Assembly: GCF_014648055.1 (NCBI RefSeq)
Contig: NZ_BMQJ01000023.1
Coordinates: 1 to 64,000 of the forward strand
Direction of reading: 5' to 3'
Source: Streptosporangium pseudovulgare
Lineage (GTDB): Bacteria > Actinomycetota > Actinomycetes > Streptosporangiales > Streptosporangiaceae
DNA length: 64,000 nt
Part shown: piece by piece, positions 16,873-25,741 of the stretch
Layout: the number at the start of each line of letters is the position of its first letter
Position numbering within the stretch: the first letter of the stretch is position 1
The notes under the pieces: model-generated
What the model saw: the letters and a program-made list of their open reading frames with translations, nothing else
The model's database searches: none
What the model was told of the DNA's origin: nothing
Position numbers and translations under genes: made by a program

Positions 16873-17810
16873 TCGTGACGCTGACCCTCAACCCCAGCCT
16901 GGACCGGACGATCGACATCGGGTCGCTCGACCGCGGCGCCGTCATCCGCTCCGCGGCCACCCATCTCGACCCGGGCGGCAAGGGGGTGAACGTCTCCCGC
17001 GCGCTGCTGGCCAACGCCGTCCGCTCCCGCGCGGTCGTTCCCTACGGCGGCGAGGAGGGCAGGCGGCTCATCTCCCTGCTGTCGGCGGAGGGCATCGACA
17101 TGGTGACCGTACCGGTCACCGGGCCGACCCGCTCCAACGTCGCGCTGGCCGAGCCCGACGGCACGGTCACGAAGATCAACGAGCCGGGCACGGCCCTGTC
17201 CGCGGCCGAGCTGGACGCCCTCGCCGATGCGGTGCTCGGCGCGGCGGGCTCCGCGGACTGGGTGGTCGCCTCCGGCAGCCTCCCGCCCGAGGTGCCGGCC
17301 GACGTCTACGCCCGCCTGTGCCGCCGTTTCGCCCACGCGGGCATCCTCGTCGCGGTCGACACCAGCGGGCCCGCCCTGAGGGAGGCCCTGGAAGCGGGGC
17401 CCGCGCTGGTCAAGCCCAACCGGGAGGAGCTCGCCGAGGCGACCGGCCGGGCCATCACGACGCTCGGCGACGCGATCGAGGCCGCATCGACGCTGCGCTC
17501 CCGGGGCGCGGGCACGGTCCTGGCCAGCCTCGGGCCCGACGGCGCGGTCCTCCTCGAAGGCGACCAGGTCTGGTACGGCGAGGGCCCGGTCGCCGAACCC
17601 CGCAGCACCGTCGGGGCCGGCGACGCCATGCTGGCCGGGTTCCTCGCCGCCGGAGCGCGGGGCGAGGCCGCGCTGGTCGAGGCGCTGGCCTGGGCGACGG
17701 CCGCCGTGGGGTTGCCCGGCAGCCGGATGCCCGGTCCGGCCGACATCCGCCGCGACCACGTCCGCACCTTCACGGCCGATCCCGCCCTGCCGCTGCGGTC
17801 CGGGGGCTGA
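16869..17810 (+). CDS. fruK: 1-phosphofructokinase (PfkB family)
   Basis: In this 313-residue protein, the N-terminus MIVTLTLNPSLDRTI and the PfkB motif PGGKGVNVSRAL are typical of 1-phosphofructokinase/tagatose-6-phosphate kinase. The C-terminal PfkB signature GAGDAMLAGFLA carries the catalytic Asp. It would convert fructose 1-phosphate (or tagatose 6-phosphate) to the bisphosphate. It overlaps the DeoR gene by four bases. Unusually it sits next to a mannitol-type, not fructose-type, PTS. A 41-nt tandem duplication covers its last codons and stop. Confidence 0.92.
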   Translation: MIVTLTLNPSLDRTIDIGSLDRGAVIRSAATHLDPGGKGVNVSRALLANAVRSRAVVPYGGEEGRRLISLLSAEGIDMVTVPVTGPTRSNVALAEPDGTVTKINEPGTALSAAELDALADAVLGAAGSADWVVASGSLPPEVPADVYARLCRRFAHAGILVAVDTSGPALREALEAGPALVKPNREELAEATGRAITTLGDAIEAASTLRSRGAGTVLASLGPDGAVLLEGDQVWYGEGPVAEPRSTVGAGDAMLAGFLAAGARGEAALVEALAWATAAVGLPGSRMPGPADIRRDHVRTFTADPALPLRSGG

Positions 17811-17853
17811 CAACGGCCGATCCCGCCCTGCCGCTGTGGTCCGGGGGCTGACA
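17772..17853 (+). repeat. 41-nt tandem duplication at fruK 3' end
   Basis: Two copies (17772-17812 and 17813-17853) differ at one base and each contain the CTGCCGCT...GGGGGCTGA end. The second copy is now untranslated. Confidence 0.85.
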
Positions 17854-17923
17854 GCGGCGCACCACCACCCCCCTGACCGGCGGGCCCGACGCGCCGCCGG
17901 TCACCCCGGAAGGAGCACACCGG

Positions 17924-19129
17924 ATGAGCACCGACTACACACCCACCGTCCAGGGGACCGGGGTGAGAGCCACGATCCAGCGCTTCGGCGGGCACCTCGC
18001 CGGAATGATCATGCCCAACATCGGAGCCTTCATCGCCTGGGGTCTGATCACCGCGCTGTTCATCCCCACCGGCTGGCTGCCCAACGAGACCCTGGCGGCC
18101 CTCGTCGAACCGATGGTCAAGGTCCTGATCCCGGTCCTGATCGGCTACACCGGCGGGCGGATGGTCCACGGCCAGCGCGGCGCCGTGGTGGGCGCGGTCG
18201 CCACCATGGGCGTGGTCGTCGGCGCAGAGGTGCCGATGTTCCTCGGCGCGATGATCATCGGTCCGCTCGCCGCCTACCTGATCAAACTGGTGGACGGTTT
18301 CACCCAGGACCGGACGAAGGCCGGCTTCGAGATGCTGGTGGACAACTTCACCGCGGGCATCGTCGGCGGCGCCATGGCGATACTGGGCGTCCTGGGCATC
18401 GGCCCGGTCATCCAGACGGTGACCAGGGCGGCGGGCGAGGCGGTCGCCTGGCTCGTGGGCAACAACCTGCTCCCGCTGGCCTCGGTCCTGATCGAGCCCG
18501 CCAAGGTGCTGTTCCTCAACAACGCCATCAACCACGGCGTGCTCAGCCCGCTGGGTGTGGCCGAGGCCGCCGAGCACGGCAAGTCCATCCTGTTCATGCT
18601 GGAGAGCAACCCCGGCCCCGGCCTCGGCCTGCTGCTCGCCTTCCTGTTCTTCGGCCCCCGGGCGCTGCGCCCCAGCACCCCCGCCGCGATGATCATCCAC
18701 TTCTTCGGCGGCATCCACGAGATCTACTTCCCGTACGTCCTCATGAAGCCGCGCCTGATCCTCGCCGTCATCGCCGGCGGCGCCGCGGGGGTCTTCGCCT
18801 TCATCGTCACCGGCGCCGGCCTGGTGGCTCCGCCGTCCCCCGGCAGCGTCTTCGCCTACTTCGCGGTGACCCCCAGGGGCGGCTGGTTCGCCTCCGCCGC
18901 CGGGATCGTCGTCGCCACGGCCGTGTCCTTCGCGGTCGCGGCGGTGCTGCTGGGCTTCGGCCGGGGCGAGAAGGACACGGACACGGACGCGACCGCGGTC
19001 ACCCGTACGGACACGGACACAGACCCGGACCCGGACGCGGCCGTGGCCACCCGTACGGCCCCGGACGCGGACGTGAAGGACCCGGAGGAGACCGTTCCCG
19101 CCACCTCACCCGCCAGCAAGGAGGCATGA
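17924..19129 (+). CDS. mtlA: PTS mannitol-type transporter, IIC component
   Basis: The 401-residue protein is a membrane permease of the mannitol EIIC family: MIMPNIGAFIAWGLITALF near residue 28, GYTGGRMVHGQRGAVVGAVA, and the substrate-region motif GGIHEIYFPYVLMKP near residue 265. It lacks fused IIB and IIA domains, which are separate genes downstream. The cytoplasmic tail after residue 345 is a Thr/Asp-rich repeat (DTDTD...). The start follows GGAAGGAG. It probably imports and phosphorylates mannitol or a similar hexitol. Confidence 0.92.
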   Translation: MSTDYTPTVQGTGVRATIQRFGGHLAGMIMPNIGAFIAWGLITALFIPTGWLPNETLAALVEPMVKVLIPVLIGYTGGRMVHGQRGAVVGAVATMGVVVGAEVPMFLGAMIIGPLAAYLIKLVDGFTQDRTKAGFEMLVDNFTAGIVGGAMAILGVLGIGPVIQTVTRAAGEAVAWLVGNNLLPLASVLIEPAKVLFLNNAINHGVLSPLGVAEAAEHGKSILFMLESNPGPGLGLLLAFLFFGPRALRPSTPAAMIIHFFGGIHEIYFPYVLMKPRLILAVIAGGAAGVFAFIVTGAGLVAPPSPGSVFAYFAVTPRGGWFASAAGIVVATAVSFAVAAVLLGFGRGEKDTDTDATAVTRTDTDTDPDPDAAVATRTAPDADVKDPEETVPATSPASKEA

Positions 19130-19132
19130 TCC

Positions 19133-19441
19133 ATGGCCGGCATCGACGGCAAGGACATCCGCAAGATCGTTGTGGCCTGCGACGCGGGCATGGGCAGCAG
19201 CGTCATGCTCGCCACCCAGGTCCGCCGCCAGCTCAAGGGGGCGGGGGTGGAGGTGGTGCACACCCCGGTCAACTCCATTCCCGGCGACGCCGACGTGGTG
19301 CTCTGCCACGCGGGACTGGCCGACCGTGCGAGGGCCGCGGCCCCGGGCACCGTACTGGTCCCCTTCCAGGTCTTCATCGGCGACCCCGCCGTGACGCGGC
19401 TCGTCGACACCATCAAGAAGGGCGGGACCGTCGGTGGCTGA
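19133..19441 (+). CDS. PTS IIB component, mannitol type
   Basis: The 102-residue protein has VVACDAGMGSSVMLA, the phosphocysteine loop of mannitol/lactose-type IIB proteins with the active Cys near residue 16. It accepts phosphate from IIA and passes it to the hexitol bound by IIC. It starts three bases after the IIC stop and overlaps the IIA gene by eight bases. Confidence 0.93.
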   Translation: MAGIDGKDIRKIVVACDAGMGSSVMLATQVRRQLKGAGVEVVHTPVNSIPGDADVVLCHAGLADRARAAAPGTVLVPFQVFIGDPAVTRLVDTIKKGGTVGG

Positions 19442-19886
19442 GACCGCGCCCCTTCCCCTCGACCCGCGCGCCGTACGGCTCACCGCCTCGGCGGCCGACC
19501 GGGACGACGCGATCCTGCAGTGCGGCCGGGCGCTGATGGAGGTCGGCGCGGTCGAGTCCCCCTATCTCGACGCCATGCTGGAGCGCGAGCGCGCGGTCTC
19601 GACCTACATGGGCGAGGGGGTCGCCATCCCGCACGGCACCCTGAAGGCCAAGGAGGTCGTCAGGCACGACGCCCTCTGCGTGCTGCGCTTCCCGGACGGC
19701 GTCGACTGGGACGGCGAGCGGGTGACGGTGTGCGTCGGCATCGCCGCCCGAGGCGACGGCCACCTGCGGCTGCTCTCCGCGCTGGCCCGGATCCTGATGG
19801 ACCCCGAGCGCGCCCGTGCGCTCCGCGAGGCGGAGGAGGTCGCCGAGGTGCTGCGCCTGCTGGAACCGATCGAGGAGGAAGAATGA
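19434..19886 (+). CDS. PTS IIA component, mannitol/fructose type
   Basis: The 150-residue protein matches PTS_EIIA_2 (PF00359). The motif GEGVAIPHGT carries the phosphorylated His near residue 65, followed by a LLSALARIL helix. It takes phosphate from HPr. It overlaps the IIB gene at its start and the dehydrogenase gene at its stop (ATGA), so translation is coupled. Confidence 0.93.
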   Translation: MAETAPLPLDPRAVRLTASAADRDDAILQCGRALMEVGAVESPYLDAMLERERAVSTYMGEGVAIPHGTLKAKEVVRHDALCVLRFPDGVDWDGERVTVCVGIAARGDGHLRLLSALARILMDPERARALREAEEVAEVLRLLEPIEEEE

Positions 19887-20920
19887 AGGTCGCCCGTTTC
19901 CACGCCCCCGGTGACATCCGGGTCGAGGACGCCGACGAACCCGTCGCCGGGCCCGGAGAGCTCAGGATCCGCGTGCGGAACTGCTCGACCTGCGGCACCG
20001 ACGCCAAGATCCTCAAATACGGGCACCACCACATCAGGCCGCCGAGGGTCATGGGCCACGAGATCGCCGGGGAGGTGGTCGACGGGGCGGGCGGCTGGGC
20101 GCCGGGCGACCGGGTACAGGTGATCGCCGCCATCCCCTGCGGCCGGTGCGGCGAGTGCCTCCGGGGACGGATGACGGTCTGCCCGAACCAGGAGTCGATG
20201 GGCTACCACTACGACGGCGGCTTCGCGGAGTACATGGTGGTGCCCGAGAAGGTCCTGGCCGTGGACGGCGTCAACCGCATCCCCGACGGTGTCGGCTTCG
20301 CCGAGGCGTCGGTGGCCGAACCTCTCGCCTGCGTGCTCAACGGACAGGAACTGGCCCGGGTCGGCGAGGGCGACGACGTGGTGGTCATGGGGTCGGGCCC
20401 CATCGGCTGCCTCCACGTACGGCTGGCCCGCTCGCGCGGAGCCGCCCGGGTGTTCCTCGTCGACGTCAACGCCGGACGGCTGGAGGCGGCGGCGTCACTG
20501 GTACGGCCGGACGCCGCCGTGCACAGCGGGGAGGACTCCGGGGACGTGGTGGACCAGGTGCTCAAGCTGACCGAGGGCCGGGGCGCCGATGTCGTCATCA
20601 CCGCCGCGGCCTCCGGCGCGGCCCAGGAGCAGGCGCTGCGGATGGCGGCCCGCCAGGGACGGATCAGCTTCTTCGGCGGCCTGCCCAAGGACGATCCGAT
20701 CATCCGGTGCGACTCCAACCTGGTGCACTACCGGGAGCTGACCATCGTCGGCGCCAACGGGTCCAGCCCGGCGCACAACGCCCAGGCCCTGCGGCTGATC
20801 GCCGACGGGCGGGTCCCCGTCGCCGACCTGATCACGCATCGGCTGCCGCTCCCGGAGGTCCTCGACGGGATCGGCATCGTCAGCCGCGGCGAGGCCATCA
20901 AGGTCACCGTCGAGCCCTGA
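19883..20920 (+). CDS. Zinc-dependent polyol/hexitol-phosphate dehydrogenase
   Basis: This 345-residue medium-chain dehydrogenase has catalytic zinc ligands in NCSTCGTDAK and GHEIAGEV, a structural zinc loop CGRCGECLRGRMTVC, and a Rossmann motif VVMGSGPIGCLHV near residue 168. It resembles sorbitol and hexitol-phosphate dehydrogenases. In this operon it most likely oxidises the hexitol phosphate made by the PTS. Classical MtlD is of a different family, so this is a non-orthologous replacement. It starts within the IIA stop codon. Confidence 0.9.
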   Translation: MKVARFHAPGDIRVEDADEPVAGPGELRIRVRNCSTCGTDAKILKYGHHHIRPPRVMGHEIAGEVVDGAGGWAPGDRVQVIAAIPCGRCGECLRGRMTVCPNQESMGYHYDGGFAEYMVVPEKVLAVDGVNRIPDGVGFAEASVAEPLACVLNGQELARVGEGDDVVVMGSGPIGCLHVRLARSRGAARVFLVDVNAGRLEAAASLVRPDAAVHSGEDSGDVVDQVLKLTEGRGADVVITAAASGAAQEQALRMAARQGRISFFGGLPKDDPIIRCDSNLVHYRELTIVGANGSSPAHNAQALRLIADGRVPVADLITHRLPLPEVLDGIGIVSRGEAIKVTVEP

Positions 20921-20926
20921 CCGGCC

Positions 20927-21000
20927 CCGGCCCCGGCTCCGGTTTGGGCCCGCACCACCATCACCGGCCCCGGCTCCGGCTTGGGCCCGCACCACCATTC
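20927..21000 (+). repeat. 37-nt tandem duplication
   Basis: Two adjacent copies (20927-20963, 20964-21000) of a CCGGCCCCGGCTCCGG...GGGCCCGCACCACCAT unit fill the gap between the dehydrogenase and HPr genes. Confidence 0.8.
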
Positions 21001-21030
21001 CCGCCCCCCGCCAGAGAGGAAGTCCGGACA

Positions 21031-21315
21031 GTGCCGGAAAGGACAGTCGTCATCGCCTCGCGCACGGGTCTGCACGCCCGGCCCGCCAAACTCTTCGTCC
21101 AGGCCGCGGCGGCGCAGGGGGTGCCGGTGCGGATCCGGCTCGGCGCGGGCAGGTCCGTCCCCGCCAACAGCATGCTCGCCGTGATGGCGCTCGGGGCGGA
21201 ACACGGTGCCGAGGTCGTGCTGGAGGCCGAGGGGCCGGGCGCGGACGCCGCGCTCGACTCCCTGGCCGGGCTCCTCTCCCGCGACCTCGACGCCGAGGAG
21301 ACGCCGGATGTCTGA
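21031..21315 (+). CDS. ptsH: Phosphocarrier protein HPr
   Basis: In this 94-residue protein, TGLHARPAKLFVQAA has the phosphorylated His (residue 15) and Arg of HPr, and ANSMLAVMAL contains the conserved Ser of the regulatory site. Actinobacteria generally lack HPr kinase, so Ser phosphorylation is unlikely. GTG 21031 follows AGAGAGGAAG. The gene overlaps the Enzyme I start by eight bases. It is a locus-dedicated HPr, or the only one in the genome. Confidence 0.93.
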   Translation: MPERTVVIASRTGLHARPAKLFVQAAAAQGVPVRIRLGAGRSVPANSMLAVMALGAEHGAEVVLEAEGPGADAALDSLAGLLSRDLDAEETPDV

Positions 21316-23134
21316 GCCGACGGCCGCGCCCGTACCCGTACCTGAGACGGCGCCGTCCCCCGGAAACACGACCGGGACCGGTACGGCGCCCGAGATCGGG
21401 ACAAACCCCGGAACAGCGGCCGGGACCGGTACTGCGGCGCCGGGCGGGCCGGTGATCAGTACGGCGGTGACAGGCGGGCCGGTCACCGGGACGCTGCGCG
21501 GGCTGGGCGTCGGTCCCGGACGGGCCGCGGGCCGGGCCTTCCGGATGGCGGGCCCGCCCCCGCTCCCCACCCCGGTCCGGGGCGGCGACCCCGACCGGGA
21601 GCGCCGGGAGGCTCTGCGCGCGCTGGCGGCCGTCGCCTCGGAGCTGGAGGCCCGGTCCGTGGCCGCGTCCGACCCGGCAGCGAGCGCGATCCTGGAGGCG
21701 CAGTCGTTCATCGCCGCGGATCCGGGCCTGCTGGAGTCGGTGGAGGGGAACGTCGCGGCGGGGATGGACGCCGCCCACGCCGTCGACGCCGCCTGCGCCG
21801 GTTACCGGGAGGCGCTGCTGGCGGCCGGCGGCCTGATCGCCGAGCGCGCCGCCGACCTCGACGACATCCGGAACCGGGCCGTCGCCGAGGTGCTGGGCCT
21901 GCCCGTGCCGGGCGTCCCCGATCCCGGCCACCCGTTCGTCCTCGTCGCCGACGACCTCGCCCCCGCCGACACGGCGGGGCTCGACACCGGCACCGTGCTC
22001 GCCCTGGTCACCGAGCGGGGCGGGCCGACCAGCCACACCGCGATCCTCGCCCGCGCGCTCGGCCTGCCCGCCGTGGTCTCCTGCCCGGGCGCCACGCGCA
22101 TCGGCGAGGGAACCTGGGTGTCGGTCGACGGCACCACCGGGGAGGTCCGCACCGGCATCGGGGAGGAGGAGGCCGCCGAGATCCGGCGGCGCGCCACCGC
22201 CGACCGCCTCCGGCGGGCCACGAGCGGCGGCCCCGGCCGGACCGCCGACGGCCACCCGGTCGAGCTCCTGCTCAACATCGGTTCCGCCGCCGACCTGAGG
22301 CCGGAGGTGGAGGCCGAGGGGGTGGGACTCTTCCGCACCGAGTTCCTCTTTCTCGACCGCAGGGAGGCCCCGGGCTTCGACGAGCAGGTCGCGGCGTACG
22401 AGGAGGTCTTCCGGGCCTTCCCGGACGGGAAGGTCGTCGTCCGCACGCTCGACGCGGGGTCGGACAAGCCGCTGCCGTTCCTCGGGGCGGGCCGGGAGCC
22501 CAACCCCGCGCTGGGCGTGCGGGGGCTGCGTGTCGCGCGCGGGCGGCCCGCCGTACTCGACACCCAGCTCGACGCGATCGCCGAGGCGGCCCGGCGGAGC
22601 GACGCGGAACCGTGGGTGATGGCGCCGATGGTCTCCACGGTGGCCGAGGCGGATGACTTCGCCGCGCGGGCGCGGGCGCGGGGGATCACCCGCGTCGGTG
22701 CGATGATCGAGGTTCCGGCCGCCGCGCTCCGGGCGGACCGCCTGCTGGAGCGGCTCGACTTCCTCAGCATCGGCACCAACGACCTCAGCCAGTACGCCTT
22801 CGCCGCGGACCGCCAGCACGGCGAGCTCGCCGACCTGCTCGATCCCTGGCAGCCGGGGCTCCTGCGGCTGGTCTCCGAGTGCGCGCGGGCCGGGCGGGCG
22901 GCGGGCAAGCCCGTCGGGGTGTGCGGGGAGGCCGCGGCCGACCCCCTCCTGGCCCCCGTGCTGGTCGGGCTGGGCGTCACCAGCCTGTCCATGTCGGCGC
23001 CGAGCGTCGCGCCGGTCCGGGACGCGCTGGCCCTCCGCTCCCTGGAGCGCTGCCGGAACGACGCCCGGACCGCCCTGGAGGCCGATGATCCCGCGAGGGC
23101 CCGGCGGGCGGTCGCCGCGGGCGGACCACGGTGA
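21308..23134 (+). CDS. ptsI: PTS Enzyme I (phosphoenolpyruvate-protein phosphotransferase)
   Basis: The 608-residue protein has the phosphohistidine loop GGPTSHTAILARALGLP near residue 245, the PEP-binding LFRTEFLFLDR, FLSIGTNDLSQYAFA and the acid/base Cys in GVCGEAA near residue 540. It transfers phosphate from PEP to HPr. Oddly, the first 55 residues are a Pro/Thr/Gly-rich low-complexity extension before the usual GLGVGPGRAAGRAF start; a later start is possible but none has a good SD. It ends the operon. Confidence 0.92.
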   Translation: MSEPTAAPVPVPETAPSPGNTTGTGTAPEIGTNPGTAAGTGTAAPGGPVISTAVTGGPVTGTLRGLGVGPGRAAGRAFRMAGPPPLPTPVRGGDPDRERREALRALAAVASELEARSVAASDPAASAILEAQSFIAADPGLLESVEGNVAAGMDAAHAVDAACAGYREALLAAGGLIAERAADLDDIRNRAVAEVLGLPVPGVPDPGHPFVLVADDLAPADTAGLDTGTVLALVTERGGPTSHTAILARALGLPAVVSCPGATRIGEGTWVSVDGTTGEVRTGIGEEEAAEIRRRATADRLRRATSGGPGRTADGHPVELLLNIGSAADLRPEVEAEGVGLFRTEFLFLDRREAPGFDEQVAAYEEVFRAFPDGKVVVRTLDAGSDKPLPFLGAGREPNPALGVRGLRVARGRPAVLDTQLDAIAEAARRSDAEPWVMAPMVSTVAEADDFAARARARGITRVGAMIEVPAAALRADRLLERLDFLSIGTNDLSQYAFAADRQHGELADLLDPWQPGLLRLVSECARAGRAAGKPVGVCGEAAADPLLAPVLVGLGVTSLSMSAPSVAPVRDALALRSLERCRNDARTALEADDPARARRAVAAGGPR

Positions 23135-23220
23135 CGGTGGACGGACCGCCCTGTGCCGCCGGTGGACGGGTCTCCCGATGAGCATCGAGCACCGCGGTTC
23201 CTTCCACCGGGGGCCATGGG

Positions 23221-23520
23221 CTACAGGGTCCGGTCCGCCGGGAGCATCAGCCATATCCCCGTGACGAAAACCCCGATCCCCACGAGGACCACCGCGACCG
23301 AGAGCTCGTACGACACTTCCGTCAGTCCCATGCTCAGCCCGATGGCGAACGAGAAGACCGACATCAGCAGTTGCCCCCACCCGTAACGGCGAGGGTCGGG
23401 GCCGGCGTGCCGGCGGAAGAGCAGGCGGGGAAGCCGGCCGGTCACCAGCGAGTGGACCCCCAATGTGGCGTTGAGGCATCCGGCTCCCAGCAGGATCCAC
23501 TGTGTCGCGCCAAGGCCCAT
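23221..23520 (-). CDS. Small membrane protein
   Basis: The 99-residue protein has a hydrophobic helix at the N-terminus (ILLGAGCLNATLGVHSL) and two more from residue 50 (LMSVFSFAIGLSMGL; VAVVLVGIGVFVTGIWLML). The family is not recognised. ATG 23520 is preferred because GGAGGAG lies nine bases upstream; GTG 23538 overlaps that site. It is convergent with the Enzyme I gene. Confidence 0.65.
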   Translation of the reverse strand: MGLGATQWILLGAGCLNATLGVHSLVTGRLPRLLFRRHAGPDPRRYGWGQLLMSVFSFAIGLSMGLTEVSYELSVAVVLVGIGVFVTGIWLMLPADRTL

Positions 23521-23716
23521 CGAGATCAGCTCCTCCACCGTTGATCCCGACGATACGGGCAGGCGCCCTGGTCGTCACCTCACCGGCGGGAACAGGGCGC
23601 GGTCCGGACTCCGCCACACCCGCCCGCCCGGATCCGGCGGTGTGCGGCGGGCCGTACGGCCGCCCCGGCTCGGCGGATCAGTCCGCGGAAGGTGGTTCCG
23701 GGGCGGGCGGAAGTGT

Positions 23717-24295
23717 TCAGCCTTCGAGCGTGACCAGGGAGTACCGGTAGGAGGTGGAGCCGTTCTCGTCACCGGTGTGCGAGCGGCCGGTCATGACCCG
23801 GCCGGCGCCCGCCTCCGAGTAGCAGTTGCTCTCCTTCGCGCAGCTGCTCGTCACCGGGGAGGTGAGCCGCAGCTGCCTGCCCTGCCAGTAGATCGCGGCG
23901 GTGCGGTACTTCGTGATGCCGTTCTCGTCGCCGGTGTGCCACCTGCCGGCGATGGCCTGGTCGGGCGGGGCGACGAAGTTCGACTGCTTCTCCTTCTGGC
24001 CGGTGTTCCAGTCCCCGAGCAACACCTGGGCCTGCTCGCCGTTGACCAGGATCCAGCTGCAGTAGTAGGTGGTGGGGCCGTTCTCGTCACCGGTGTGCAT
24101 GCGGCCGGTCAGCACCTGGTTGGTCGGGCAGGTGAAGGGGATGCCACGCCATTCCTGCACGGTCTCGGTGTACGAGCGCTCGACGCGGATCGTCACCTCC
24201 GCGGTGGCGGCCGCCGCTGCGGGGACCGCGGGAAGCACGGTCAGGGCGGTCAGCGCGGCCGCCGCCATCGCGGTGGGCAGAACCTTCTTGGGCAT
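23717..24295 (-). CDS. Secreted protein with three HTGDENG repeats
   Basis: The 192-residue protein has a signal peptide (MPKKVLPTAMAAAALTALTV...AAAA). The mature part contains three spaced units: GRMHTGDENGPTTYY, GRWHTGDENGITKYR and GRSHTGDENGSTSYR. The invariant HTGDENG suggests a turn, possibly metal-binding, in each blade or strand pair. Two pairs of Cys (FTCP/YYCS and SSCA/SNCY) could form disulfides. I do not recognise a named family. Start ATG 24295 follows AGAGGA. Confidence 0.75.
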   Translation of the reverse strand: MPKKVLPTAMAAAALTALTVLPAVPAAAAATAEVTIRVERSYTETVQEWRGIPFTCPTNQVLTGRMHTGDENGPTTYYCSWILVNGEQAQVLLGDWNTGQKEKQSNFVAPPDQAIAGRWHTGDENGITKYRTAAIYWQGRQLRLTSPVTSSCAKESNCYSEAGAGRVMTGRSHTGDENGSTSYRYSLVTLEG

Positions 24296-24706
24296 CTCAT
24301 GTCCTCTTGCTCGGTGGTCTGTCGTCGTTCGGCGCACGACGGAGGGCGCCCGGGTCCCCACGGTCCGCGCCATCGCCGCGGGACGTGGGAACCCGGCATG
24401 CGCGATCGGCGGTGCGCCATCCCCGTTCCCGCCACCGATTCAGCCCCCCGTGCCGCCCGCGAGCGCCGGAAAGGGCCGTCGCGGACGGGTCACATGGTGT
24501 CCGGCGCCGCATCGCCGGGTCGTCCCCCCGCAGGGGGACAGCGGGTCCGCCGTGGGAGTTACCTCCGGCATTCCGATGAACGGTCACCCGAAGGATCTTT
24601 CGGACTTCTCTGCCGATATCAATGGGATGAAAAGGGCTCGGCGCTGTCAACCGGACGTCCTCATGCCTCGTCTCTCCTGTGCCCCTCTGTCACGACAGGA
24701 GATGTC
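24296..24706. other. Divergent promoter region
   Basis: No gene is evident in these 411 bases between divergent secreted-protein genes. A CCCCCCGCAGGGGG hairpin lies near 24530, and AT-richer sequence near 24600 (GCCGATATCAATGGGATG) may belong to the plus-strand promoter. Confidence 0.45.
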
Positions 24707-25657
24707 TTGCGCATCCGTCCCGCTCTTTCGGCCGTCGCCGTGGCCGGCGGCCTGGTCCTGCTCTGCCCACCGGCGCACGCCGCGGCCTCCGCGGCGCGGC
24801 AGACGGTCTCCGAAGTACGACAGGCCGCCTCCGGGGTACGGCAGGCCGCGGTCCTGGCCACCGACGTCGTCTCATACCAGTGCGAAGTGACTCCCAGCGG
24901 TGAGAAGCAGGACGTCAGGGTCAGGGTCGAGATGGAGATGCCGTCCGACGCCAGGGTGGATGTGCAGACGACCATCCGGTGGCGCGGAACCTACGCCGAC
25001 GAAACCGGCGTGCTGAGGGTGCCCGCCGTGGGGTTGCCCGCCGGGACCAGGCTGTACGCGTACGCCTCCATCAGCGGGATCGAGAATTTCACCTCCGCCA
25101 CCGGGACGGATGACCTCGCCACGCTCAGGGCGGGCCAGGTCCTCCAGCTGCCGGAGGGGTGGGTCTCCCTGAGGACCACTCCGAGGAACGCGGGCACCGC
25201 GACGGTGAAGCCGGCCACCATCAACTTCGGTACCGATTCCGACAAACAGCTGATTCACTGCAAGGTCCTGAACGCCGATGCCCTGAAGACCTACTCCCTC
25301 CCCGTCGCTTCAGGGAACGGGCAGCCGGCCGACCCGACGTCGACTCCGGACCCGACCGATTCCACCCCGGTCTCCCCGACCCCGGATCCGACGCCCGAAC
25401 CGACCCCCACCGTCACGGTGACCACGGTCGACCAGTCGGCGGACTCCGACCCGGAGACCCCGGAACCGGCGGTCGTGACCGAGGAGGCGGTGGAGCCGGT
25501 CGGAGGGGTGAACGAGACCCCGTTCGGAGCGGCCGCGACCGGAGGGGGCGGTGAGGCCGGCCCCGACGCGCGGACGTTCGTGGTGGCCGGTTTCCTGCTG
25601 ACCCTCACCGCGGGCATCGGACTGCGGTCGCGCCGCCGAGGTGTCCTCGACGGGTGA
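24707..25657 (+). CDS. Secreted cell-surface protein with C-terminal membrane anchor
   Basis: In this 316-residue protein, a TTG start at 24707 is inferred from AGGAG six bases upstream and from the signal peptide that follows (RIRPALSAVAVAGGLVLLCP). An extracellular domain (residues 50-190) of beta character has two Cys. Residues 200-265 are a Pro/Thr/Asp linker. A C-terminal helix FVVAGFLLTLTAGIGL with RSRRR anchors it; there is no LPXTG. The family is uncertain; it resembles actinobacterial extracellular domains of unknown function. Confidence 0.7.
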   Translation: MRIRPALSAVAVAGGLVLLCPPAHAAASAARQTVSEVRQAASGVRQAAVLATDVVSYQCEVTPSGEKQDVRVRVEMEMPSDARVDVQTTIRWRGTYADETGVLRVPAVGLPAGTRLYAYASISGIENFTSATGTDDLATLRAGQVLQLPEGWVSLRTTPRNAGTATVKPATINFGTDSDKQLIHCKVLNADALKTYSLPVASGNGQPADPTSTPDPTDSTPVSPTPDPTPEPTPTVTVTTVDQSADSDPETPEPAVVTEEAVEPVGGVNETPFGAAATGGGGEAGPDARTFVVAGFLLTLTAGIGLRSRRRGVLDG

Positions 25658-25741
25658 CCCGCTCCGGCGCCGGTCCCCGTCCGCGGTGCGCGAGCCGTGG
25701 CGCGCCGGCCGTCCCGGAGCATACGGCTCCGCCGTCCGGCG

